From Mesorhizobium sp. NZP2298 (GTDB lineage Bacteria > Pseudomonadota > Alphaproteobacteria > Rhizobiales > Rhizobiaceae): a stretch of DNA of 64,000 bases. Shown one piece after another: positions 17,034 to 27,000 of this stretch (within the stretch, counting starts at the first letter, position 1; each line of letters opens with the position of its first letter). A model generated the notes under the pieces. The model saw nothing but the letters and a program-made list of their open reading frames with translations, made no database searches and was not told the DNA's origin. The DNA lies in the NCBI RefSeq assembly GCF_013170825.1, contig NZ_CP033365.1, positions 2,616,001-2,680,000 on the forward strand. The letters are read 5' to 3'. A program made the translations under genes and the position numbers.

Positions 17034-19613
17034 TTAGAGCCTTGGATCGATTGGCTCGCTCTCCAGCGCGAGGACACCGAAAACACACTCGTGGACACGC
17101 CGTAGCGGCTGCCTGGCGACAAATCGCTTCAGCGCCTCGTGACCGAGCGCGAACTCCCTGAGCGCCAGACTGCGCTTGCCACCCAAGCCTCGTTCCCGCA
17201 GGCGCACGAGATTGTCCGTTGCGTCGTATTCGGGGCCATAGATGATGCGCAGATACTCCCGGCCGCGCACCTTCAGCGCCGGCTGGACGAGCCCCTTCTT
17301 GTTCCGGCTGACGAAGTCGCGCGGCTTCACCACCATGCCTTCGCCGCCCGAGCCGGTCAGCGTCTCCCACCAGGCGACAGCCTCCGCACAAGCGCTGGCG
17401 TCGGCCAGATCAACCACCCGCCATTGTGTTCGCGTTACCACGCCGCCGCCGGCAGCCAGACGCTCTGCAAGCGTCATGTGCCAAACGTGATCATGGTCGT
17501 ACCAGACACGTCCCTCACTGGCGAGCAGGTGGAACGGCGCGACCTTCAGGTCCTCGATGCCCGAGACCGGCCACACGTAAGGCGCCCAAGCGGTGGCGTA
17601 TCTGGCCGCGCGAGCGGCCCGGTCCTCAAGGCGAGCGTCCAACGCGGCCGCATCGACGCCACGCGCCATCGCACGGGCCAGCGCCTCACGGCTGGCTTGG
17701 AGGCCTGCGGCCGCAGACGTCGCCACCGGGGCGTACTGGCTTTCAATCAGGCTGCTGGCCTTGGCCGACCATGGCATGATCTCAGCGTCCAGCAGCAGCC
17801 AGCCGCTTTGCAATTCCTTCCACAGATCCGCAGCGCCGACGCTGGCGCGCAGGCGGGCAAGCAAGGCCTCTGTCATGCCGGTATCGTTGAAAAAGGAGCG
17901 TCCGGTCCGAGTCCAGATTGCGCCGGTCTCGTTCCCGGGGACGCCGAATCGGTCACGCGCCGTCTGCGCGTTTCGGCACAGCGCGATCACTGCCCGCGAA
18001 CCCATGTGCTTCTCCTCGCACACGGTTTGGGCGACACCACGCTCGCGGAAGTGAGCGAAGGCTTCCTCGGGGCGTTCCAGCCAGCCGCTCTGGCTGCTGG
18101 TCTCGGATGGCGACATCGTCGGCGGCAGATACATCAGCCACTGCGGCGACAACGCGAAGCGGCTCATCACCTCAAGTGCCGCCGACGCGTTCTCCTCGGC
18201 CACGACGACCCGGCCCCTCAGTTCGGTCTCGATCCAGCGCCGCCCGGAGACATCCTGATAATCGAGCACGCCGTCGGCGTCGGCCTGTGCCGATTTGCCC
18301 AGACCGGAGGACCCACCGAGCGGACGCATCGGTTCGGACCAGGTCTGGATTGCCGGGACGTCGACCAGTTCGCGTTCTGGCCAGCGCAAGGCCGTCAGCT
18401 TGCCGCCGAATACGCAGCCTGTGTCGATACACAGGGTGTTGTTGACCCACTCGGCCGACAGAACCGGCGTGTGCCCGTAGATCACCGCCGTCTTGCCGCG
18501 ATAGGCTGCTGCCCAATCGGCACGGACGGGCAGGCCGAATTCGTCGATTTCGCCCGTGGTTTCGCCATAGAGGGCGAACTCGCGCACAGCGCCGGAGCCG
18601 CGTCCAATCATCTCTTCCTTGAGGCCGGCATGGGCGACGGCGAGGTGTCCGCCGTCCAGCCAGACGTGGCTGCGCAGGCTGTCAAGGAAGGCCGGCAGCG
18701 CCTCTCGCAGGCCGCGGTCCTGAGCGCCCAGCTGATCGATGGTTTGCTGCAAGCCGTGGGCGATCGTCACCTTGCGGCCTTCCAGCCAGCGGCTGAGTTT
18801 GCGTTCGTGATTGCCCTGGACACAGTAGGCGGTTCCGGCTGCGACCATGCTCATGGCGATGCGCAAGGCGTCGGGCACGTTGGGACCGCGATCGACAAGG
18901 TCGCCGACAAAGACGATCTTGCGGCCTTCCGGCGGCGTTACGGTGACGGCTCGTTCGCCCTGATCTTGGGACCAGGCGACGCTGTAACCGAGTTGAGCGA
19001 GCAAGGCCTGGAGTTCGTCGGCGCAGCCGTGGATGTCGCCTATGATGTCGAACGGACCGTGGTCGTCGCGCTTGTCGGTCCACAATGGCTGGCGCGAGAC
19101 CCTGGTCGCGTCGATACTGGCCTCGCTGGTAAGCTTCCAGACCTGACGGAAACCTTCGCGTTGCAGGCCGCCGAGGCCCTTGCGGATTTCGGTCGTCATG
19201 CGCTGGACCACGCCGGCACCGAATGGCCGGTCGGGTCGCAACGCGTTGCGAGCGACGCAAACGTCGACACCGGGATCGATGACCACGGCGACCGGCAAGG
19301 CGTGCCACTTGCGCGCCAGTTCGATCCAGGCCTTGCGGTCAGCGGCTCGCACGTTGGTGGCGTCGATGACGGCCAGCTTGCGGTGCTTGAGCCGTTTGCC
19401 GGCAATCTCGCGCGCCAGATCGAAGGCGTCGGCGGAGACATCCTGATCAGTCTCGTTGTCGCAGACGAGTGCGCGGCAGCGATCCGAGGAGATGATTTCG
19501 GTCGGCAGGAAGTGCCTGGCGGCGAAGGTCGATTTGCCTGATCCGGTCGAGCCGATCAGCACGACGAGAGCGAAGTCGGGGACGGTGAGGTCGGTCTTGT
19601 CGGGTTCTCTCAT
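17034..19613 (-). CDS. pnkp: Polynucleotide kinase-phosphatase-ligase (bacterial Pnkp)
   Basis: An 859-residue three-domain RNA end-healing enzyme. The N-terminal kinase has Walker A GSTGSGKST at residues 21-29. The central metallophosphatase has GDIHG (192-196), GDLVDRG (237-243), GNHE (267-270), AHAG and GHTPV (380-384). The C-terminal adenylyltransferase domain has motif I EEKHMGSR with the candidate nucleophile K535. This order matches Clostridium thermocellum Pnkp, which repairs broken RNA ends with Hen1. Its ATG overlaps the hen1 stop (ATGA), so both are made together. Full length with all catalytic motifs suggests an active enzyme. Confidence 0.96.
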   Translation of the reverse strand: MREPDKTDLTVPDFALVVLIGSTGSGKSTFAARHFLPTEIISSDRCRALVCDNETDQDVSADAFDLAREIAGKRLKHRKLAVIDATNVRAADRKAWIELARKWHALPVAVVIDPGVDVCVARNALRPDRPFGAGVVQRMTTEIRKGLGGLQREGFRQVWKLTSEASIDATRVSRQPLWTDKRDDHGPFDIIGDIHGCADELQALLAQLGYSVAWSQDQGERAVTVTPPEGRKIVFVGDLVDRGPNVPDALRIAMSMVAAGTAYCVQGNHERKLSRWLEGRKVTIAHGLQQTIDQLGAQDRGLREALPAFLDSLRSHVWLDGGHLAVAHAGLKEEMIGRGSGAVREFALYGETTGEIDEFGLPVRADWAAAYRGKTAVIYGHTPVLSAEWVNNTLCIDTGCVFGGKLTALRWPERELVDVPAIQTWSEPMRPLGGSSGLGKSAQADADGVLDYQDVSGRRWIETELRGRVVVAEENASAALEVMSRFALSPQWLMYLPPTMSPSETSSQSGWLERPEEAFAHFRERGVAQTVCEEKHMGSRAVIALCRNAQTARDRFGVPGNETGAIWTRTGRSFFNDTGMTEALLARLRASVGAADLWKELQSGWLLLDAEIMPWSAKASSLIESQYAPVATSAAAGLQASREALARAMARGVDAAALDARLEDRAARAARYATAWAPYVWPVSGIEDLKVAPFHLLASEGRVWYDHDHVWHMTLAERLAAGGGVVTRTQWRVVDLADASACAEAVAWWETLTGSGGEGMVVKPRDFVSRNKKGLVQPALKVRGREYLRIIYGPEYDATDNLVRLRERGLGGKRSLALREFALGHEALKRFVARQPLRRVHECVFGVLALESEPIDPRL

Positions 19614-20992
19614 CGCGTGAACACCGCCATTTGCGTGGGCGCACCCAGCGCGGAGTCCTCGGCTCCGATGCCGCTGAAGGCGGCGCCATAGCCATAGGTC
19701 TCGCCGATCTCGGCCGCCCAGGCTTCAAAGCGAGCACGGCTCCATTCGAAACGGTGATCGGGATGGCGAAAAGCGCCGGGGGCCAGATTGGGAAACAAAG
19801 CATTGTAGTCAGCGTTCGGAGTGGTCACGATCACGAACTTGGGCGCCGTCTCGCCGAAGACCACACGTTCGATCAAGGGCAGCCTGTCTTCGTCGAGATG
19901 TTCGATGACCTCGACCAACACGGCAACGTCGGCTTCTGCCCAGCGGCTGTCACGATATGTCAGCGATCCATGCAGCAGCGTGACCCGACCCTCGGGCGGT
20001 CCACCGAACTCGTTCAGCTTGAGGCGCCTGGCAGCCCATTCCAGTTCACGAACTGCGGGGTCGAGTCCGAACAGCTTCTGAACCCATCGCTCGCGCACGA
20101 GCCGATAGAGCAGCTTGCCTTCGCCGCATCCCAAATCTGCAACACTGGTCCCGCCGGTCGTACGAATGGCCTTCACCACAGCGTCCATGCGCAGGTCATT
20201 CAGCCGGATGGGCGCCTCAAGCGCTTCCTCGGGCGCAACCCGGGCTTCGGGAGGCAGGGCCTCACCGGCCGTCTCGGGGGCCAGTCGCTCCAGGGCGATG
20301 CGGGCCAACGCACCTCGGTTGCGCAGATAACGGCGCACGATCAGGTCTTTGGCCGGGTGGTTTTCCAGCCAGCCTTCGCCTTTGGACAGCAGCTTGTCGA
20401 TCTCGGCCTCGCCAACCCAGTAGTGCTTGGCGTCGTCCATCACCGGGATCAGGACATAGAGGTGGTTGAGTAAGTCGCTCAGCCGGCCTGTGCCAGTCAG
20501 CCTCAGGTGACCATATCGGGGACCGCCTGCGCCAGATCCAATAGTTTCGATCGGCGTCAGGTCGACGGCCCATCCCAGGGGTTCGAACAGACCTCGGACC
20601 AGAGCCTCGCCGCCGCGCATCGGCAGTGGGGTCACCACGGCTTCGAGCGGCAGGTCGCTGTCGGCCAGTTGCTGGCGCTCCTTTGATATGCCGGTCATCG
20701 CAGTCCGCAGCGCCTTGTTCAATGCCACTGACAGGAATGACGATGCCGCATACGGGCGGTCGTTTACATACTGGTCCAGCAAGCCTTCTGCCTGACCCTT
20801 GCCCCGCACGAGCCCTATCGGGTCGACGTCTAGCAGAAGCACAGCCTCGCAACGCTCGTCGGTCGCTTCCGGATAGAACAGCCAAGCCTTGCCGAAGGAT
20901 AGGTCAGTCTCGTGCAGACGTTCGGGGTGCTTGTGCAGCAAGAAGCCGAGATCTGTGGCCGGACGATGCGTTGTGGCGACGGAAAGGAACAT
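19610..20992 (-). CDS. hen1: Hen1 3'-terminal RNA ribose 2'-O-methyltransferase
   Basis: A 460-residue RNA repair methyltransferase. The start at 20992 gives the family N-terminus MFLSVATTHRPATDLGFLLH; upstream in-frame codons to 21103 are not conserved in character. The N-terminal half corresponds to the domain that activates Pnkp ligation. The C-terminal half is a methyltransferase with SAM motif DLGCGEG (286-292) and the metal-binding EVIEHL (361-366) and FRHPDHRFEW (from 408). It marks the 3' end at the repair junction with a 2'-O-methyl group before sealing, which prevents renewed cleavage by the same ribotoxin. Coupled to pnkp by ATGA. Confidence 0.96.
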   Translation of the reverse strand: MFLSVATTHRPATDLGFLLHKHPERLHETDLSFGKAWLFYPEATDERCEAVLLLDVDPIGLVRGKGQAEGLLDQYVNDRPYAASSFLSVALNKALRTAMTGISKERQQLADSDLPLEAVVTPLPMRGGEALVRGLFEPLGWAVDLTPIETIGSGAGGPRYGHLRLTGTGRLSDLLNHLYVLIPVMDDAKHYWVGEAEIDKLLSKGEGWLENHPAKDLIVRRYLRNRGALARIALERLAPETAGEALPPEARVAPEEALEAPIRLNDLRMDAVVKAIRTTGGTSVADLGCGEGKLLYRLVRERWVQKLFGLDPAVRELEWAARRLKLNEFGGPPEGRVTLLHGSLTYRDSRWAEADVAVLVEVIEHLDEDRLPLIERVVFGETAPKFVIVTTPNADYNALFPNLAPGAFRHPDHRFEWSRARFEAWAAEIGETYGYGAAFSGIGAEDSALGAPTQMAVFTR

Positions 20993-21102
20993 CTGCGACC
21001 GATAACGCAGACAAGCAGAATAACCAATGGCGTTGCGCGGCAATCTATCCAGCGCAATACATCCATTTTCCATACGCAACCTGTCGCGCCGCTTGCCAAG
21101 CA

Positions 21103-21132
21103 AAAGGCAGGCGCTGACGCGCCTGCCTTTTT
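21103..21132 (-). terminator. Intrinsic terminator between azoR and hen1
   Basis: AAAAGGCAGGCGC (21103-21115) and GCGCCTGCCTTTT (21120-21132) form a perfect 13-bp stem with a four-base loop. T-runs flank both sides, so it can act in either direction. It ends azoR transcription and shows that hen1-pnkp needs its own promoter, within about 110 bases before 20992. Confidence 0.85.
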
Positions 21133-21161
21133 CAATTCAGATGGGGTGAGCGCGGCGCGAC

Positions 21162-21794
21162 CTACGCGGCCGCGGCAACCTGCTGGCCGGCCACCACGGC
21201 GTCGACCTTGGCGGTCGCCTTGGCGAGCGCTGATGTCACCGCGTCAGGGCCCATGCCGACGCCTTCGATGCGGATGACGTCCACATCGGTCATGCCGAGG
21301 AAGCCGAGCACGCCGCGCAGATAGGGAACCGCGTGGTCGAACTGGACGGCAGCACCTTCGGAATAGATGCCGCCCGAGGCTAGCACGATATAGACCTTCT
21401 TGCCGGTGACGAGACCCTTGGGGCCGTTCTCGCCATAGGCAAAGCTCCTGCCGGAACGGGCGATGTGATCGACCCAGGACTTCAGCGTCGAGGAGATGTT
21501 GAAGTTGATGAAGCCGGTGGCGAGGATCACCGTGTCGGCGGCGAACAGCTCGTCGAGCACGACGTCGGAGACGCCGACGACTTCAGCCTGGCGCGGTGTG
21601 CGCGCTTCGGCGGGCGTGTAGATGCCAGTTGAATAGTCGGCATCGATATGCGGCAACGGGTTGGCGACGAGGTCGCGCACGACAAGCGTGTTCGACGGAT
21701 CGGCGGCGAGGAGTTTCTCGGCGAATTCGGTGGCGATGCGGGTTGAGTGCGAGGCAGCGCCGCGCGGGCTCGAGGTTACAAGAAGAATGGACAT
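21162..21794 (-). CDS. azoR: FMN-dependent NADH-azoreductase
   Basis: A 210-residue flavodoxin-like quinone/azo reductase. The start at 21794 gives MSILLVTSSPRGAASHST, the family's phosphate-binding N-terminus. Further motifs are FINFNISSTLKSWVDHIARSG and the FMN-contacting VLASGGIYSEG. It reduces quinones and azo compounds with NADH and helps against thiol and electrophile stress. A frameshifted LysR gene lies divergently, with two palindromic boxes between. A strong terminator follows. Confidence 0.94.
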   Translation of the reverse strand: MSILLVTSSPRGAASHSTRIATEFAEKLLAADPSNTLVVRDLVANPLPHIDADYSTGIYTPAEARTPRQAEVVGVSDVVLDELFAADTVILATGFINFNISSTLKSWVDHIARSGRSFAYGENGPKGLVTGKKVYIVLASGGIYSEGAAVQFDHAVPYLRGVLGFLGMTDVDVIRIEGVGMGPDAVTSALAKATAKVDAVVAGQQVAAAA

Positions 21795-21861
21795 AGCGGG
21801 TCTCTCCAGTGGAATGAATTGTCCCGGCATATATGGGGCTATCGATCCATCAGATAAACTG

Positions 21862-21896
21862 GTATATTTTCTATACGATCCATCTACAAAATAGAT
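21862..21896. promoter_or_regulatory. Two LysR-type palindromic boxes
   Basis: GTATA-N5-TATAC (21862-21876) and ATCTA-N5-TAGAT (21882-21896) lie in the azoR-LysR gap, 20 bases apart centre to centre. LysR regulators usually bind such 15-bp dyads next to divergent promoters. The second box ends just before the LysR start codon. Confidence 0.6.
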
Positions 21897-21902
21897 ACAG
21901 TG

Positions 21903-22855
21903 ATGCAACCGAATCCGACCCTCGATCAGCTTCAGATCCTTGTCGCCGTCGCCGATACCGGGAGCTTCTCGGCCGCCGGCCGCAAGCTCAACCGGGCGCA
22001 ATCGGTCATCAGCTATGGCATCGCCAATCTCGAGGCGCAGCTTGGGCTGAAGCTTTTCGACCGCGAGGGCACCCGCGAGCCGCAGCTGACCGAGATCGGC
22101 CGGGCGATGCTGGAGGATGCAAGGCGCATGATCGGCGTGCTGCAGCGCATGCGTTCGCGCGTCGACGGCCATCATCATGGACTGGAAGCCGAAGTGGCGC
22201 TGTCGGTCGATGCGACGTTGCCCTCACCTGTGCTGGTGCGGGTGCTGAAGGCGTTCGAGACGCAGTTTCCGACCGTGATGCTGCGCCTGCATATAGGCTC
22301 GCTTGGACTGATCCCGGACCATGTCGTCAATGGACAGGCCGATCTCGGCATTGGTGGCCTGCTGGGCGAGGTCGATGTCCATCTCGTGCGCATCGGCTTC
22401 ATGTCGATGGTGCCGGCCGCTGCCCCCAGCCATCCGCTGGCGCGGCTGCCCAAGCCGGTGAAAATCGAGGATGTGCGCGAGCACACGCAGCTTGTCGTGA
22501 CCGATCAGTCCGAACGCACCAAGGGGCGCGACTATGGCGTCTTTGCCTACCGCACCTGGCGGCTGACGGACATGCGCACCAAGCACATGCTGATGCGCGA
22601 GGGGCTGGGCTGGGGTTGCCGCGCTGGCTGATCGCCGACGACCTGGCCACTGGCCGCCTGGTGGAACTTGATCTCGAACCCTACAAGGAAGTGAGTTCGC
22701 CACTGTTTGCCATGCATCGCAACGACCGCAGCCCGAAGCCGGCCGCCGCCTGGCTGATCGAACGGTTCAAACGCGGGCTCGGCTGCTTCAACGAGTTCGA
22801 GCCGGGCGAGGTGCCTGACGAGGAACCGGAGACAATCCGTCAATCAGCGCCATGA
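21903..22855 (+). pseudogene. LysR family regulator, frameshifted near the C-terminus
   Basis: The first frame (21903-22631) encodes a LysR helix-turn-helix (LDQLQILVAVADTGSFSAAGRKL) and most of the effector domain, then ends early at GLGWGCRAG. The missing C-terminus is in another frame (about 22618-22855), resuming LPRWLIADDLATGRLVEL. Together they make a normal LysR of a little over 300 residues. One base (or four) is missing near 22615. The repaired end would overlap the convergent TetR gene by 68 bases. It is the expected regulator of the divergent azoR. A sequencing error cannot be excluded; the remaining codons look under normal selection. Confidence 0.85.
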
Positions 22856-23414
22856 GGACGGCGCGATAATCCTCGGCTGACGCGCCGGCTTCGATGGCGA
22901 GTGCGGCGCGATCGAAGGCGGAGGCAAGCAGCGCGGTCAGTGCATCCACCGGCAATCTTGTCATCGTGTTGGTCCGCATCGCCGCGACCAGGCCTTCGCG
23001 CAGCGAGTGGTTGCCGTGGCGGTTGTCGATCGCATCCATGGCGGCGCGGCCGAGCACGGCCGGGCCGTCGAGCAGCAACAGCCGCGTGCGGCCGGGCACG
23101 CGCATGGCGGCGAGATAGGCGTCGGATCCGGCGATCAGCGCATCGCGGGCTTCGAGCGAGGGTGGCGAAGCGCGGTCGATCTCGTCCGCCACCACTTTTG
23201 CCTCCTGCTCGACCACGGCGGCAAACAGCGCCTGCTTGTCGGCGAAGTGGTGATAGAGCGCGCCGCGCGTCACGCCGGCTGAATTGACGATCTCCGGCGT
23301 GCCGGTCTCGGCATAGGATTTCTCGGTGAACAGCTTTCGCGCCGCCGCGATCAAATCGGCGCGCGTCGCCTCGGTGCGGTCGCGGTTGGAACGACGTCCG
23401 GAATCCTGTTGCAT
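22788..23414 (-). CDS. TetR family transcriptional regulator
   Basis: A 208-residue repressor. The N-terminal helix-turn-helix reads [18 protein letters not shown] and [20 protein letters not shown]. The C-terminal domain (TetR_C, PsrA/AcrR-like) is ligand-binding. The start at 23414 ([15 protein letters not shown]) lies just outside palindromic repeats of CTGTATGT, the likely operator. The divergent VOC-family gene is the probable target. Its 3' end overlaps the tail of the LysR gene on the other strand. Confidence 0.92.
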   Translation of the reverse strand: MQQDSGRRSNRDRTEATRADLIAAARKLFTEKSYAETGTPEIVNSAGVTRGALYHHFADKQALFAAVVEQEAKVVADEIDRASPPSLEARDALIAGSDAYLAAMRVPGRTRLLLLDGPAVLGRAAMDAIDNRHGNHSLREGLVAAMRTNTMTRLPVDALTALLASAFDRAALAIEAGASAEDYRAVLMALIDGLSPVPRQAPRPARTR

Positions 23415-23423
23415 GCATGCAGC

Positions 23424-23459
23424 CTGTATGTTAATTCGATTTACATACAGACTGTATGT
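23424..23459. promoter_or_regulatory. TetR operator palindromes
   Basis: CTGTATGT occurs at 23424-23431, ACATACAG at 23443-23450 and CTGTATGT at 23452-23459. The last two form a perfect 17-bp palindrome centred on 23451; the first two form a wider inverted pair with an 11-base spacer. The site lies between the TetR start (23414) and the VOC start (23481), ideal for control of both. Confidence 0.75.
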
Positions 23460-23480
23460 TATGTCCAGGGAGAAGGAAAG

Positions 23481-23906
23481 ATGAAGACCACGAGCTATTA
23501 TCCGGTGCTGATGACCGGCGACGTCGCCGGCACGGCGGCCTTCTACGTCAAGCATTTCGGCTTCCAGCCGCTGTTTGAAAGCGACTGGTACGTGCATCTG
23601 CAATCCGCCGAGAACAAGCGCGTCAATCTGGGCATTGTCCAGGGCGACCACGAAACCATCCCGGAAGAGGGGCGAGGACGCACCTCGGGCCTGCTGATCA
23701 ATTTCGAGGTCCGCGATCCCGATGCGGTCTACGAGCGGGTCCTGGCCGCCGGCCTGCCGGTTCTGCGAACGCTGCGCGACGAACCCTTCGGCCAGCGCCA
23801 TTTCATCACCAGGGATCCCAACGGCGTGCTGATCGATGTCATCAAGCCGATCCCGCCCAGCGAGGAATTTCTGGCGCAATATGCCGAGGGCGCCGCCGGG
23901 GCGTGA
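23481..23906 (+). CDS. VOC (glyoxalase/bleomycin-resistance) superfamily protein
   Basis: A 141-residue protein with the paired beta-alpha-beta-beta-beta fold of the vicinal-oxygen-chelate superfamily: [20 protein letters not shown] at the front and [17 protein letters not shown] at the end. AGGGAGAAGGAAAG precedes the ATG. It is divergent from a TetR gene and under its palindromic operator, so it is likely induced by a ligand of that regulator. Role could be detoxification or binding of a small hydrophobic compound; no substrate can be assigned. Confidence 0.9.
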   Translation: MKTTSYYPVLMTGDVAGTAAFYVKHFGFQPLFESDWYVHLQSAENKRVNLGIVQGDHETIPEEGRGRTSGLLINFEVRDPDAVYERVLAAGLPVLRTLRDEPFGQRHFITRDPNGVLIDVIKPIPPSEEFLAQYAEGAAGA

Positions 23907-24089
23907 GTTGTGGTCTGAAGTATCCAATGGCTAGAAAGTACTGTCCGGCTGGAGCCATATAACGGCGGCGCCAATAGAACCGCGACAATATCTTCAACGT
24001 ACTGTTGCCCAGCAGAGGTCAGCATATTCTCTGCTTGCGCAGTGTCGAGACAGCGGCCATCCTGAACCGAGGCTGGAGGGGGGCTGAGG

Positions 24090-27000
24090 GTGGCGGACAG
24101 GAACAGCATCAACAATCGATCAAGGCTTGAGGATTGGCTGAAGGACGAGCAGCCAGCTTGGTCGCAGGCGATCGCTGCAAGAGTTGCTCTAAGGCTGTTG
24201 CCGCTGGCAATCATCGATACGCCAACCTCATCTGCTCGCGATAGTTTGGCTCTCGCGATGTTTCGTGCGGCGTTTGTGTCCTGGTGCGCTCGCATTTATC
24301 CAGCAACTGATCTGAAATCAGCCGCAGTCGATGCTTTTAATAGTGCTGGCTCACCTCTTCTCGTGGAGAGCACTAACACCGCGACCGCCGCCGCACACGC
24401 ACATGGCGTCGTTGTTCAGTCCGCGGTAGCGACCGCTGCCGACAGTACGGCGCTTAGTTCGGCAGTTATTGCTGCGGATATAGCAGCTACTGCTAGCAGC
24501 GCCATTGCAGGTAGTGAGGGATCAGCCCAACTATGGGCAAGCATCAGCTCAGACGTGTCCTACCTCTCAGGTTTAGCAAAGACTGTGGATCCTGTTCTTA
24601 GGCTGATGGGCGAACCTTTGTGGCTCGCTGATGGGCGCGATGCTTGTCCTCTTTGGATACGTGCCCCGCTAAACAGGATTTCTAGAAATACCGGACTTAT
24701 CCGTACAGGCTTTGCAGTTTGGACCGAGTGGTATCGGGCGATATTGCCGAACAGTCGAGGTTTGCGACCCACGTCTTATTTCGGCAAACCACTTGATCTG
24801 CGTATTGCGCTTCAGCCCGATGCGTGGTGGCGCCAAGACCCGGCTGAAGTGAACTCGGATATCGCCAGTTGGCTTGCGAACCCGGTTGATAAAAACCCGC
24901 GGGACCAACTTGGCGGATTGGAGGCCATGTCGCCGATCGAAGTCATGGAGTTGATTACGCCATCCCGCCCGGCGACGGCTTCACGACCCGGAACCGCTCG
25001 CAAGCGTCGAAGAAAAAGTCAGAGCTCACCTTCCGACGACGTGACTATAGTTCGTACTCTCGAAGAGGACGAGGAGAAGGCCGTTGCGGACCTCGTTCCG
25101 ACGGAGGAACCGGAACCGACACCGGCTGCCCAAGCGCCGCCAGACCCGCCGCTGCCACCAGAGACCTCCGCCGTTGAAACCAGCTTCCTCGATGATTCCA
25201 CCGATCCCGATGTCGACTTTCTCAACCGCTCGGATTTGGCCTTCGTGCTGGCGGCGCGGCTCAACCAAGTCTGGGATCAGCTCAACAAGGAACAGCCTCG
25301 GGATAGTTACTGCGGCAACAGCGCCCGCTGGACGGGCCTCTGGCCCAAGCTGCCAGCCAGGGAACCGCCACCCGGCTTTGTCGTGCACATCGACGCGCCA
25401 TGGGGTGGCGGCAAAACCAGTTTTGCCAATTTTCTGATCCGCCTGCTCAATCCCTACAGGGTGCCCGGCCCACCGCCGGCCTGGATGTTGGGCTTGCCGC
25501 TCGGCGACCCAAATTTCTGGCCGGAGTCCTACCGCCGGCCCTGGCATATCGTCACCTTCAATGCCTGGCAGCATCAGCATGTGCTTCCGCCATGGTGGGT
25601 GTTCTATCAGTCGATACGCAAGCAAACGACCGACGCCATCTATGCCGAGGACTTGCTGGTCGAGCCAGCGCCGGCGACCGACGCATCGGGCAATCCACTG
25701 CACAACGCGCCGCCCGTGCCGCAACCGCCAGCGGTTGGGCAAGGTTATCTTCTGCCATGGCTGCGCGCGGCGGATTGGTCATGGTGCTGGTTGCGTGAAA
25801 TGGCCTGGCGCGTATGGACGCCCGATATCCGCAACAAGGTGGCGGTTGCAGTATTGGGTATCGCCGCCGTCGTCCTTTTGTTTCGTTTTGGTCTGCTCAA
25901 ACTCGATGACAAGGGGGTCAATGCGAACACCACCAGCCTCGGTCCTTTTGTTTCTGTGGTCATCGCAGCGCTTGTGGGAGGGGCACCGCTGATATGGACC
26001 GTGCTGTCGGCACTGAGTTCAACCTTGCTGTCCGGCACGCCGGACGCGGCAAAAAACTACGCACTAGGTTCAGGCGATCCACTCGACCGGTTCCGCGAGC
26101 ATTTCGCGAAAATGATGACATCGCTCAAGCGACCGGTTTTGGTGGTCGTCGATGATCTCGACCGGTGCGAGCCGACATTCGTCGTCGAGTTGATCCGCGG
26201 CATGCAGACCATCCTCAGAAGTCCGCGCCTGGTCTTTATACTGCTGGGCGACCGTGACTGGATCGAGGAGTGTTTCACCAAGGTCAACGAGGCGATGAAA
26301 GGGATACATGTCGGGCCGGAACATGAGTTCGGCGCCCGCTTCGCCGAAAAGGCTATCCAGTTTTCCTTCGTGCTGCCGGACATTTCCGATGATGCTCGCC
26401 GCACATATGTCCGTGACGTTCTAGGTATAAAGCCTGAACCATCATCGCAGGCGGCCGAATTTGAAGCTGCTTCGCCGATGAACAGCGCGTTCAAAGGCCG
26501 CGTTGAGGCAATACTGCGGCAAGACCAGGCGTTAGATCGCGAAAATGCTGCCCAAGCCGTACGCGAAGATATCGAGGCTAGCCCTGCCAGCGAAGCAGTG
26601 ACACGGGTCGTGCTTTCAGACCTCGACAGGCGATTATCCTTACGCGCTGCCGCCGACAAAACAGCGGAGGCGGCGACAAAGCATCGGCTGGAGGCGCTTT
26701 CCAGCGTGTTGCCAGCCAATCCACGGCAGATCAAACGCATCATCAACGCCATCACGTTGCTGCAAGAAGTGGCGCGTCTCGAACAATCTGTGCAACCAGG
26801 CTCCACCGACTGGAAGATCTTGGCCTTGTGGATCATCCTGATGATCGAATGGCCGAAAAGCTGGTTTACGCTGAGCACATATCCAGGCCTCGCCAATCGA
26901 GTGCTGGGCCAGCCGGACGAGACGGTTGCGCATCTGCCTGTCGAAAACGCCGCCGCATTTCTGGCCGCTCTCAAGGCAAAGGCCGAAGTGATGGCCCTTC

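Noticed and set aside
17139..19541. Plus-strand open frame of 800 codons
   Set aside because: Entirely antisense to pnkp, whose catalytic motifs are all on the minus strand.
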